Shown here piece after piece: positions 35,484 to 42,547 of a DNA stretch of 64,000 nucleotides. The position numbers were made by a program, and so were the translations under genes. The DNA comes from Luteolibacter luteus (GTDB lineage: Bacteria > Verrucomicrobiota > Verrucomicrobiia > Verrucomicrobiales > Akkermansiaceae). The notes under the pieces were generated by a model. The model saw nothing but the letters and a program-made list of their open reading frames with translations, ran no database searches and was not told the origin of the DNA. Within the stretch, counting starts at the first letter, position 1; every line of letters begins with the position of its first letter. The DNA lies in NCBI RefSeq assembly GCF_012913485.1, contig NZ_CP051774.1:1488001-1552000 (forward strand). The letters run 5' to 3'.

Positions 35484-36083
35484 GTGAAAATCCTCCTTCC
35501 CCTTTTGCTCGCCGCGATTTCGACCGCGTCGGCCTTTGACCAAGCGGCCTTCGGAGCCAAGCTCAATGGCTGGCAGCGCGATGGCTCGGCTCACTACTCA
35601 CTCGATGGCATTCGCTACCGCACCCTGCGGCCACTCGAGTCCACGGACGAGAACGGCAATCAGGTGATCCTGGTGACGGTGATTCATCAGGCGAATTCTT
35701 GGGCAGAGGTGCCCTTTGATCTGGAAGTCGTGCTGGCGCCGGATGGCAGTGCGCAGAGCTTCCGCATCACCGGCACCCCGCGCGGTCAGAAGGTGGATAC
35801 GGGAGTGATTTCCCGGCCAGCCGCTCCAGAAGCGCCAGCCGAGGCGGAGGGAGCATCATCCCCTGCTGCCTCACCGTTTCATCCGGTCGCGGAAATGAAA
35901 AAGATGCTTTTCGAGGCCTTTGATTCCCAGGCCGCACGCGCCGCCGAGGCCAAGGATAACCGGAAGCGCGACCTTCTCGCCCGCATCTACGGCCCGGAGC
36001 CGATCGACGCCACCGCACTGGCCGCCGGCCTGCGCTACAACCTCGATCTGATCCTGCGTCTCCCGACCGAACCCGGGAAGTAA
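35484..36083 (+). CDS. Secreted hypothetical protein at the end of the TonB operon
   Basis: The 199-residue product starts at a GTG 12 bp after the porin stop and has a signal peptide (KILLPLLLAAISTASAFDQA). The mature part reads KLNGWQRDGSAHYSLDGIRY, then a strand-rich region (VILVTVIHQANSWAEVPFDL), a Pro/Ala-rich linker (about 115-140) and a helical C-terminus with AALAAGLRYNLDLILRLP. I do not recognise a family. The tight spacing says it is part of the uptake operon. Confidence 0.65.
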   Translation: MKILLPLLLAAISTASAFDQAAFGAKLNGWQRDGSAHYSLDGIRYRTLRPLESTDENGNQVILVTVIHQANSWAEVPFDLEVVLAPDGSAQSFRITGTPRGQKVDTGVISRPAAPEAPAEAEGASSPAASPFHPVAEMKKMLFEAFDSQAARAAEAKDNRKRDLLARIYGPEPIDATALAAGLRYNLDLILRLPTEPGK

Positions 36084-36123
36084 GTCGCCGAGACTTCTTT
36101 TCCGGCGCTGGATTGCTGCTAGC

Positions 36124-36708
36124 ATGGGGATCATGGTCAAAGTCCTCGTCCTTCCCGGCAGTGCGCGTCGCGATTCATTCAACAAGAAGCTGGCCGCCGT
36201 CGCCGCAAAGCTTCTCACGGAAGCGGGTGCGGAAGTCGACCTGGTGGATCCAGCCGATATCCGCATGCCGCTTTTTGATCAGGATCTGGAGGATGCCGAA
36301 GGATTGCCCGCTCCGGCAAAGGTGCTGAAGGAGAAATTCCTCGCGAACGACGCCATCCTCTTTGTCTCCCCCGAGTATAATTCCTCCATCACCCCGCTCA
36401 TGAAGAACATGATCGACTGGGTGAGCCGTAGCGAAAGCGATGACGAGCCATCCCTCGCCGCCTATCGGGGAAAGGTCGCGGGATTGCTCTCCGCGTCCCC
36501 GGGTGCCTTGGGTGGCCTGCGCGGCTTGGTTCACTTGCGGTCGATCCTCGGGAACATCGGTGTCACGGTGACCCCCAAGCAATTCTCGCTAACCGGTGCT
36601 TCCTCGAAATTCACCGATGACGGCAGTCTGAAGGACAGCGGGGACGTGAAAAGCGTGAAGGCCGTGGTGGAGGCACTTGTCGAGACCGCGACTAAGCTGA
36701 AGGGCTAG
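36124..36708 (+). CDS. NAD(P)H-dependent FMN reductase
   Basis: The 194-residue product is a flavodoxin-like reductase. VKVLVLPGSARRDSFNKKLA supplies the FMN phosphate-binding loop (G-S-x-R-x2-S-x-N), DAILFVSPEYNSSITPLMKN is the family's P-E-Y-N motif, and KVAGLLSASPGALGGLRGLV the second FMN-binding region. The start is either ATG 36124 or ATG 36133; the second begins right at the first beta strand. It follows the uptake operon by 40 bp on the same strand. It could supply reduced flavin, for example for metal or ligand reduction, but a link to the operon is not established. Confidence 0.88.
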   Translation: MGIMVKVLVLPGSARRDSFNKKLAAVAAKLLTEAGAEVDLVDPADIRMPLFDQDLEDAEGLPAPAKVLKEKFLANDAILFVSPEYNSSITPLMKNMIDWVSRSESDDEPSLAAYRGKVAGLLSASPGALGGLRGLVHLRSILGNIGVTVTPKQFSLTGASSKFTDDGSLKDSGDVKSVKAVVEALVETATKLKG

Positions 36709-36800
36709 TCCGGGAGGGGACCACTACGAAAAGTTCCCGGGAGATCCTCAGTTTGGTAAACCTTGGCCAAAGCGCTGACGCGCTACAGCCCCCGAGGACC

Positions 36801-36866
36801 ATCCTGTTATTTTTCTCTTTTTATCAGGCGCAACAGGCCCGCTTCGGGGGGCGAATTCCAGAGGGT
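36801..36866 (+). repeat. Dispersed intergenic repeat, copy B
   Basis: Contains CCTGTTATTTTTC (36803-36815), TTATCAGGCGCAACAGG (36821-36837) and GCGAATTCCAGAGG (36851-36864), in the same order as the minus strand of 12692-12745. The internal stem is degenerate here. It lies in the 257-bp gap before the GH5 gene; the rest of the gap shows nothing I can name. Confidence 0.55.
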
Positions 36867-36965
36867 TTGCGGGCAGGGACCACGGGAAAGGCCGATCCTG
36901 TCCCGCTCTCCTGGCTTTGACGATATCCCGCTAGAATCCGCTCCGCTCCTTTCGTATCAGCCCCC

Positions 36966-38618
36966 ATGCGATTTCGCTGCCTCCCGCTTCTCCTTCTTGC
37001 CCTGCCCGTTTTCGCCGAGGAAAACGTCCCGCACATGCCGGCCCAGGCCAGGCTCTTCCTCCGGGTCCCGGATGAAGCGCCGCCTCTGACAAATATCCGG
37101 GTCTCCATGGGTGAGGCTTTGCCCGCGACCCATGAGGCGACGCCGGAGAAAAACGCCCGCGTCACGGACGTCAGCTTTCCGATCCAGTGGTGGCGCTGGC
37201 GCGAATTCACCCTGCAGTTCACCCCCACCCACGATGGCACGGTGGAGCTGGACCTGAATGGCCCTTGGGAAGAAGCCAGGCCTGGCGTCCTCTTCGATCA
37301 AGAGGTGCTCTGGGACGATTTTTCCGCAAGCGGTGCCGGGCTCCAAGGCGGCGACTTCGAGAAATTCAACCAAGGAACCCCGGTGGGCTGGGATTCCCCG
37401 TGGCGTCCTTATCCCGCCGCGGATCAATGGCCTTTGGCAGGCAGCGAGCCCTTGGAAGGGAAGAGCTGCGCTGCATCGTGGCACGGTCGCCCGCTTACGA
37501 CCCGCCTTTCCGTCAAGGCCGGGGTCCCGGTAACCCTGAAGATGCATGCCCGTGCCGCCACGGTGCCCGGTTTCAAAAAACCCGCCACGCTTCCGGGAAA
37601 CACCGTGGCCCACGCAGCTTGTGCCCGTCTCAAGCGCGGCGTGAATCTCGGCAACCATTGGGAGGCACCTCCGGAAGGCTGGGGCATCCGCTATGATGTG
37701 GATGACATCGATCGGATCGCGGCCGAAGGCTTCGATCACATCCGCGTGCCCGTAGCCTGGCACTACCATCTCGAAAACGGCAGGATCAAACCAGCCCTGC
37801 TCGCCGAGCTCGAACCCGTGCTAAGGAGGGCCCTCGAAAAGAAGCTGACCGTGATCGTCAATTGGCACCACTTCGAAGCGCTCTGCAAGGAACCGGAGAA
37901 GAACCTTCCCGACTTCACCGCCGGCTGGGAAATTGTGGCCAAGCACTTCAGGGATTGGCCGCAGGAACTCTACTTGGAACTCCTCAACGAACCCAACGGG
38001 AGCTTGGACGACGACATTCTCACCAAGGTTCACGCCGCCGGCATCGCCGCGATCCGCAAATCGAATCCCGATCGAATTCTTCTCGTCAACCCGCCCGCAT
38101 GGGCAGCCATCCGCGGCCTCGACCGGCTCTTCCTTCCCGACGGTGACGACCGGATCATTGCCAGCGTTCACAGTTACGAGCCCTTCCAATTCACCCACCA
38201 GCAGGCGGAATGGGTCAACCTGAAGGATCTACGGGGAATCTCGTACCCGGGACCGCCAGCCAGAAGGGTCCCCCTGCCCGAATCGCTTCGCGAGAATGCA
38301 GGCCTGGCCGCCTGGCTGGAGGCCTACAATACCCGTCAGGGCACCGACAATCCTTGCACCAAGGCGGTATTTGAAACCCTGCTCGATGACGCCGTGGCGT
38401 GGTCCGCTCATTTCGGCCGGCCAGTCCACATCGGCGAATTCGGGGCCTATCAAAAGGCGGATCCAGCGAGCCGCAGCCGGTACATCCGGGACTTCCGCAG
38501 CGCCGCCGAGCAACGAAAGCTCCCTTGGGCGATGTGGGACTGGAAGGCAGGCTTCGGTTACTGGGATGAAGCCGGGTCCAAACCCCTGCTCCGGGAAGCC
38601 CTCTTTGGAACTCAATAA
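36966..38618 (+). CDS. Secreted glycoside hydrolase family 5 (cellulase-type)
   Basis: The 550-residue product has a signal peptide (MRFRCLPLLLLALPVFAEEN). Residues about 20-215 form an accessory beta-rich region. The GH5 TIM barrel starts at about 220 with LKRGVNLGNHWEAPPEGWGI and IRVPVAWHYHLENGRIKPAL. The acid/base Glu is in LELLNEPNGSL (about 342) and the nucleophile Glu in VHIGEFGAYQ (about 491). HSYEPFQFTHQQAEW and PWAMWDWKAGFGYW are further GH5 active-site segments. It cleaves a beta-1,4-linked glycan such as cellulose, mannan or xyloglucan; the subfamily is not decided. A stand-alone gene. Confidence 0.92.
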   Translation: MRFRCLPLLLLALPVFAEENVPHMPAQARLFLRVPDEAPPLTNIRVSMGEALPATHEATPEKNARVTDVSFPIQWWRWREFTLQFTPTHDGTVELDLNGPWEEARPGVLFDQEVLWDDFSASGAGLQGGDFEKFNQGTPVGWDSPWRPYPAADQWPLAGSEPLEGKSCAASWHGRPLTTRLSVKAGVPVTLKMHARAATVPGFKKPATLPGNTVAHAACARLKRGVNLGNHWEAPPEGWGIRYDVDDIDRIAAEGFDHIRVPVAWHYHLENGRIKPALLAELEPVLRRALEKKLTVIVNWHHFEALCKEPEKNLPDFTAGWEIVAKHFRDWPQELYLELLNEPNGSLDDDILTKVHAAGIAAIRKSNPDRILLVNPPAWAAIRGLDRLFLPDGDDRIIASVHSYEPFQFTHQQAEWVNLKDLRGISYPGPPARRVPLPESLRENAGLAAWLEAYNTRQGTDNPCTKAVFETLLDDAVAWSAHFGRPVHIGEFGAYQKADPASRSRYIRDFRSAAEQRKLPWAMWDWKAGFGYWDEAGSKPLLREALFGTQ

Positions 38619-38684
38619 GGCCTGGGGTCGCCGATTCCAGTCTTCCGTCTTGAGTCCGCCGCGCTCCAGCCCTCACATCGGGGC

Positions 38685-39140
38685 GTGCCCGCCCGATCCC
38701 AGCGCACCAGCGGCTCCGTCGCCATGGACGATTACCTCGAGCAGATCCTGCATCTGATCGAAGCGAAGGGCTATGCCCGCGCCGTGGATATCTCGAAGGG
38801 GCTGGGCATCTCCCAAGCCAGCGTGACCAACATGCTGCGGCGGCTCGACAGCGAGGGACTGGTGAAACACGAGAAATACCGCGGCACGGTGCTGACCGAA
38901 GAAGGCCACCGCATCGCCCGCGCGATCATGGAGCGCCACGAAACTCTCACCCGCTTCCTCCGCTTCTTCCAGATCCAGGAAGACACGATCTACCGCGACG
39001 TGGAAGGCATGGAGCACCACATTTCACGTCCTACCCTTGCCGTGATCCGCGCCATCGCGGACACGCTGGAAGCCAACCCGGCATTCCTCGCGGAAGCACG
39101 GCGCCGGATCGAGCAGCAAGCCGGGACTGCCCCTCAGTAG
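38685..39140 (+). CDS. mntR: Manganese-responsive regulator MntR (DtxR family)
   Basis: The 151-residue product begins at a GTG. MDDYLEQILHLIEAKGYARA and VDISKGLGISQASVTNMLRR form the winged helix-turn-helix. HETLTRFLRFFQIQEDTIYR and DVEGMEHHISRPTLAVIRAI form the dimerisation and metal-binding domain, with Asp and Glu/His ligands in the D-x-E-G-x-E-H motif. There is no SH3 domain, as in MntR. It represses manganese uptake genes when Mn2+ is plentiful. An ATG at 38724 is an alternative start closer to the Bacillus protein. No transporter gene is adjacent. Confidence 0.9.
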   Translation: MPARSQRTSGSVAMDDYLEQILHLIEAKGYARAVDISKGLGISQASVTNMLRRLDSEGLVKHEKYRGTVLTEEGHRIARAIMERHETLTRFLRFFQIQEDTIYRDVEGMEHHISRPTLAVIRAIADTLEANPAFLAEARRRIEQQAGTAPQ

Positions 39141-39340
39141 GAGAGATCGCGGCCTTCTTCCTGAACTTGGAGCGGCTGCGTGGCAGGGGGGCTCGGAGGT
39201 TCACCCTGCGGCACGAAATCTGCGGAGCGCATCTTCTCGAAAGACGGCATGAAGGTCACCGGCTTGGGATGCGTCGTGCTTGGTGGAGCGGCACGGAGAG
39301 CGGCTTCTGCCAAAAGATTGATTCTTTCCTGAGTGGTCAT
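39134..39340 (-). CDS. Small hypothetical protein
   Basis: A 68-residue soluble protein starting at ATG 39340 (MTTQERINLLAEAALRAAPP), Pro-rich in its second half (PQGEPPSPPATQPLQVQEEG). Its end overlaps the mntR stop by 7 bp in convergent orientation. It is weakly supported: the composition looks coding and it fills the gap, but no domain is recognised. The stretch from 39341 to the next gene at 39480 shows nothing clear. Confidence 0.4.
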   Translation of the reverse strand: MTTQERINLLAEAALRAAPPSTTHPKPVTFMPSFEKMRSADFVPQGEPPSPPATQPLQVQEEGRDLSY

Positions 39341-39479
39341 GGGAGAGGAAAAAATGGTCTCGAACGAACGGAACCATTCTTCGCATCTCCTGATAATTTT
39401 ACACTTACGCAATCACGTAAGCATCCGCCCTACCCTCTCTCTTACACCCCGGGACCTAATCTCCCGAGCGGAAGAGAGA

Positions 39480-40499
39480 TCAGGCATCCGACTTCCGGCG
39501 TCTCCGGAGAAGGAAACCCGCCGTTCCGATCACCACCAGCAGCACAGGCCCGGGTTCCGGGATCGTGCTCTCCCTGCCGCCGCCGATCAGGGACATATCC
39601 AGCCCTGTCGAGCCAGGTAGTCCCGAGATAAAGCCGACATCCCACATCGCGCCGCGATCCGAATGAAATGCGAAGCTTGGCGAAGAGCCGGAATCCGAAT
39701 CGGAGTCGAGCAGGGTTAGCGCGGAGTCTTGAAGCGGAGCATCCGTTTCGCCAACCGCCACAGCAGCGATCGAATGCAAGGAGAAGGACGAACCTCCACC
39801 CTGTACGAGCACGGGATCTTCCGGTTCGACGCTTTGGCCATTGCCCGTCAGGGCAGCGATTGCAGAAGCCTCGTCAACAATCCCTGCCGGAGCTTCCGGA
39901 ATAAGGGCCGAGGGCCCGGATGGAAGATTCTCCGCGGCCGGAGCCTCCGGCCTTTCCACTACCGCAACTTCCACGGACTTCTCGCCGGGAGATGCCGGGG
40001 CAATCGCGGGAGCCGCTGCCGCCGGAGCAAGCTTCTCCGACCGTGATCCGACCTCAGCCTGTGCAAGCACGGGCACCTTGTTGCCCTCATCCGGACTGAA
40101 GAAAAGAGTTCCTGCCGCCAAGGCAACCGCTGCAGCAGCCCCTAGCGCTACCGCCGGAAGAAAGCGGCGGCGCGCGGCGGGAGCAACCACATTGGCCTGC
40201 TTCACGAGAACGTGACGAAGCGTGCGGACAAAGCGGCGTTCGCCATCGAGATCATTGAGGAAAGCGGGATCAAAGATCATCCGCTGCATCAGCGGACCCG
40301 TGGCCTCCGTCTCACCCAGGATCCAATTGAATCCTTCCTGCACTTCAGGATCGCCGCGATCCATGCGGACCACATTGTCCTGCTCCAAGGCTTCACCAGC
40401 AACCGCAGCCTCCAACAAGCGCCGACGCATCTCGTGGCCAAGCTCAAGATCCGGGCCGGACATCGCGTCCTCCAGGAAGTCTTCGAAAGGATCTTTCAT
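39480..40499 (-). CDS. Membrane anti-sigma-like protein with C-terminal PEP-CTERM sorting tail
   Basis: The 339-residue product starts at ATG 40499, overlapping the ECF sigma stop by 4 bp (ATGA). That position and its cytoplasmic N-terminal region (residues about 1-112), followed by one membrane helix at about 113-134 (RFLPAVALGAAAAVALAAGT), suggest an anti-sigma factor. A low-complexity Ala/Pro/Glu/Ser periplasmic segment follows. The last 27 residues read IPEPGPVLLVVIGTAGFLLR with RRRK after it: a PEP motif, membrane helix and basic cluster, which is the exosortase-processed PEP-CTERM signal. No HxxxCxxC zinc motif is visible. Combining an anti-sigma position with a PEP-CTERM tail is unusual. 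Confidence 0.75.
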   Translation of the reverse strand: MKDPFEDFLEDAMSGPDLELGHEMRRRLLEAAVAGEALEQDNVVRMDRGDPEVQEGFNWILGETEATGPLMQRMIFDPAFLNDLDGERRFVRTLRHVLVKQANVVAPAARRRFLPAVALGAAAAVALAAGTLFFSPDEGNKVPVLAQAEVGSRSEKLAPAAAAPAIAPASPGEKSVEVAVVERPEAPAAENLPSGPSALIPEAPAGIVDEASAIAALTGNGQSVEPEDPVLVQGGGSSFSLHSIAAVAVGETDAPLQDSALTLLDSDSDSGSSPSFAFHSDRGAMWDVGFISGLPGSTGLDMSLIGGGRESTIPEPGPVLLVVIGTAGFLLRRRRKSDA

Positions 40500-41023
40500 T
40501 CCTCTCCTCCTTCCCGATGCCATCGGTCCTTCAACTCCTTCACGGCGCGATGGAGGAAGTAGCCGATGTTTCCTTGTGAGATGCCGGTGATCTCTTCGAT
40601 TTCCTTGTAACTGAGACCCACCTGGAATTTCAGCCGTACAAGCTCACGCTCGCGTTCCGGCAGTTCAGCCACCATCTTCACCAAGCGCTCTTCGCGCTCA
40701 CCGCGGGCAAGCTGGTGATCGGGGGACGATGTTTCATCGCTCTCCATCTCGGGCAAGTCCCAGCCAAACTGAACGACACGTTGGCGACGCATATGGTCGG
40801 TCAAAACGTTGCGGCACACCGTGAAGAGCCAGGCGGCGAGATTCTCCGGCATGCCCTTGTCACGGGATCGGATCAATCGGAAGAACGTCTCCTGCACCGC
40901 ATCGCGGGACAACTCACGATCCGAACAGATGCCGTAGGCATGCTTCAGCAGAGGCTTCTCGTATCGCACGAGAATCTCTGCAAGCCAGTTGCCCGCCGGC
41001 TCGATGGACCGCGCTTCATTCAC
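40496..41023 (-). CDS. ECF-type RNA polymerase sigma factor
   Basis: The 175-residue product has the sigma-70 region 2 (LKHAYGICSDRELSRDAVQE, then TFFRLIRSRDKGMPENLAAW) and region 4 (LVRLKFQVGLSYKEIEEITG, then ISQGNIGYFLHRAVKELKDR). A GTG start at 41023 overlaps the TGA of the upstream HEAT-like gene (GTGA); the longer frame to 41083 lies inside that gene. Its stop overlaps the anti-sigma-like gene by 4 bp. The three genes therefore form one translationally coupled operon. Region 1.1 and 3 are absent, as expected for ECF factors. The promoters it reads are unknown. Confidence 0.92.
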   Translation of the reverse strand: MNEARSIEPAGNWLAEILVRYEKPLLKHAYGICSDRELSRDAVQETFFRLIRSRDKGMPENLAAWLFTVCRNVLTDHMRRQRVVQFGWDLPEMESDETSSPDHQLARGEREERLVKMVAELPERERELVRLKFQVGLSYKEIEEITGISQGNIGYFLHRAVKELKDRWHREGGEE

Positions 41024-41553
41024 TGGACGCTGTCCCCGATGATCTCCGCGATGGCATCCTTGGCCTCCGTCGTTTCCGACCATGCGGGCAAAGCCAGCAA
41101 GTCGGCGGCCTCGTGGAAAGCAGCGATTTCGGAATGCTCCTTTAGTTTACCCGCAGCATCACGCAGCAAAGGAATGGCATCCGGTTCACCAAGTTGAACC
41201 ATGCCATCACGCGCCGCCATACGGACCTCCGGGTCCGCATCAAGCAGCCAAGGACGGATCTGTTTCACGCCTTCGGGCGAGTAAGTGATCACTGCGGCGT
41301 CGATGGCAGCTTGAGCTTCATCGCGGTGCGCCTCAGCAGCCTCCGTCGTGGTCTTATCCGCAGGCTCCGGCGCTTCGGTTTCAGATTTCTCGCGGCGCTG
41401 CTTCTCGCGGGCGGCCGTGGCACGGGCCTTCGCGCTTGTAGTTTCGGCAGGTACGACTTTCGAAGGCTCTTCGTCCTTTGCTTTCGGAGGAGCAAAAAGA
41501 ACCAGCGCCACCCAGGCGACAAGACCGAGCAAAACAAAAGAAAAGTTCTTCAT
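41020..41553 (-). CDS. Membrane-anchored HEAT-repeat-like protein
   Basis: The 177-residue product starts at ATG 41553 with a signal anchor (MKNFSFVLLGLVAWVALVLF), then a long charged segment (residues about 30-95) and a HEAT-like helical repeat (VKQIRPWLLDADPEVRMAAR and DAIPLLRDAAGKLKEHSEIA). It is the first gene of the operon with the ECF sigma and PEP-CTERM anti-sigma-like protein, overlapping the sigma start by 4 bp. It may sense or transmit an envelope signal; this is inference from position. The longer frame to 41676 has no support. Confidence 0.75.
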   Translation of the reverse strand: MKNFSFVLLGLVAWVALVLFAPPKAKDEEPSKVVPAETTSAKARATAAREKQRREKSETEAPEPADKTTTEAAEAHRDEAQAAIDAAVITYSPEGVKQIRPWLLDADPEVRMAARDGMVQLGEPDAIPLLRDAAGKLKEHSEIAAFHEAADLLALPAWSETTEAKDAIAEIIGDSVQ

Positions 41554-41685
41554 ATGAGGAGGTCGTGAAGATGTGGACTTGGATGAAACCCTGGGGGGGA
41601 TTTTCCTGGGGAGGAAAGGACGTGGAAGAAAAGATGCACGCCCCGTCTCCCTTGCAGACGGAGCGTGCTGACCCATGCAAAACGA

Positions 41686-42357
41686 TCAGGGGACCGTCGC
41701 GCCTGGGAAGAAAGGCGTGAGATTCGCAAGCAACGTGCGCTGAGTGCGATAATTGCCCGAGACGATCCCGGTTCCGGTACCGCTCTTGCCGGTCACCGCG
41801 AAGTTATCCATCTGCGTTGCGACGATCGTCGCGGAGCTGCCGCTGCCTACCGTGGCGAACTTCAGGGTCTGCGTGCCAGCAGCGCTGCCGGCACCATTGC
41901 GGACGCTGATCGTCGCGTAAGCCTTGCGGACCAGATTCGGCTTCGTCGCCCCGGTCGCCGGAACGATCTCATTACCGGTGGTAGCAGTTCCTTGGTTGAC
42001 CGGCTGGGTGAGCAGGTTCGCTGGGACGGCCACGGCAGTCTTGCCGTTTTTCAGCGCGTAAATGTTGCCAACGCCGTTGGGGCTGGCCACTCGATTCAGG
42101 CTCCATCCGACGATCGTGCCGTCGAGAAGGCTGGCAACGCGCATCGCTTCGAGGATGTCACGATTGAGGAAGCGCACCGTGCTGGTGGTGTAGGTCTTGC
42201 GCTTCGCGCCATTCGGCAGGTTCACCTGCGTGGGCGCATTTTCGGTAGTAATCGAGGCTTCGAAAAGGAGAGGATTGATCGTGCCCGGCTTGACGGTTTG
42301 ACCATGAGCGCTCGCCATAGCGAGAACGCCAAGGATCGGAAGAAGATGGAATTTCAT
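41686..42357 (-). CDS. Secreted hypothetical protein
   Basis: The 223-residue product has a signal peptide (MKFHLLPILGVLAMASAHGQ). The mature part is strand-rich with KPGTINPLLFEASITTENAP, STVRFLNRDILEAMRVASLL and YATISVRNGAGSAAGTQTLK. It has repeated Thr/Gly/Ala-rich strands and no cysteine pairs or lipobox. No family recognised. It lies upstream of the ECF-sigma operon on the same strand with 132 bp between, so it may be a separate unit or a target of the sigma factor. Confidence 0.7.
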   Translation of the reverse strand: MKFHLLPILGVLAMASAHGQTVKPGTINPLLFEASITTENAPTQVNLPNGAKRKTYTTSTVRFLNRDILEAMRVASLLDGTIVGWSLNRVASPNGVGNIYALKNGKTAVAVPANLLTQPVNQGTATTGNEIVPATGATKPNLVRKAYATISVRNGAGSAAGTQTLKFATVGSGSSATIVATQMDNFAVTGKSGTGTGIVSGNYRTQRTLLANLTPFFPGATVP

Positions 42358-42547
42358 GCAGCGGATATCGTCGTTTGTAGTTTTCGGCGAACTTCCGCTG
42401 CCGCACCGCTTCCGGATTCAGCGCGGCAGCAGGGAGTTCACCAAGGAAGTCGGACGTCCCGCGGATTCCTTGGCAGATTTCCTGAAATTTTTTCCGGAGC
42501 TCCTTTTCCGCCGCGGAAAGAACACCGGAACACCGCTGCCACCCTCA

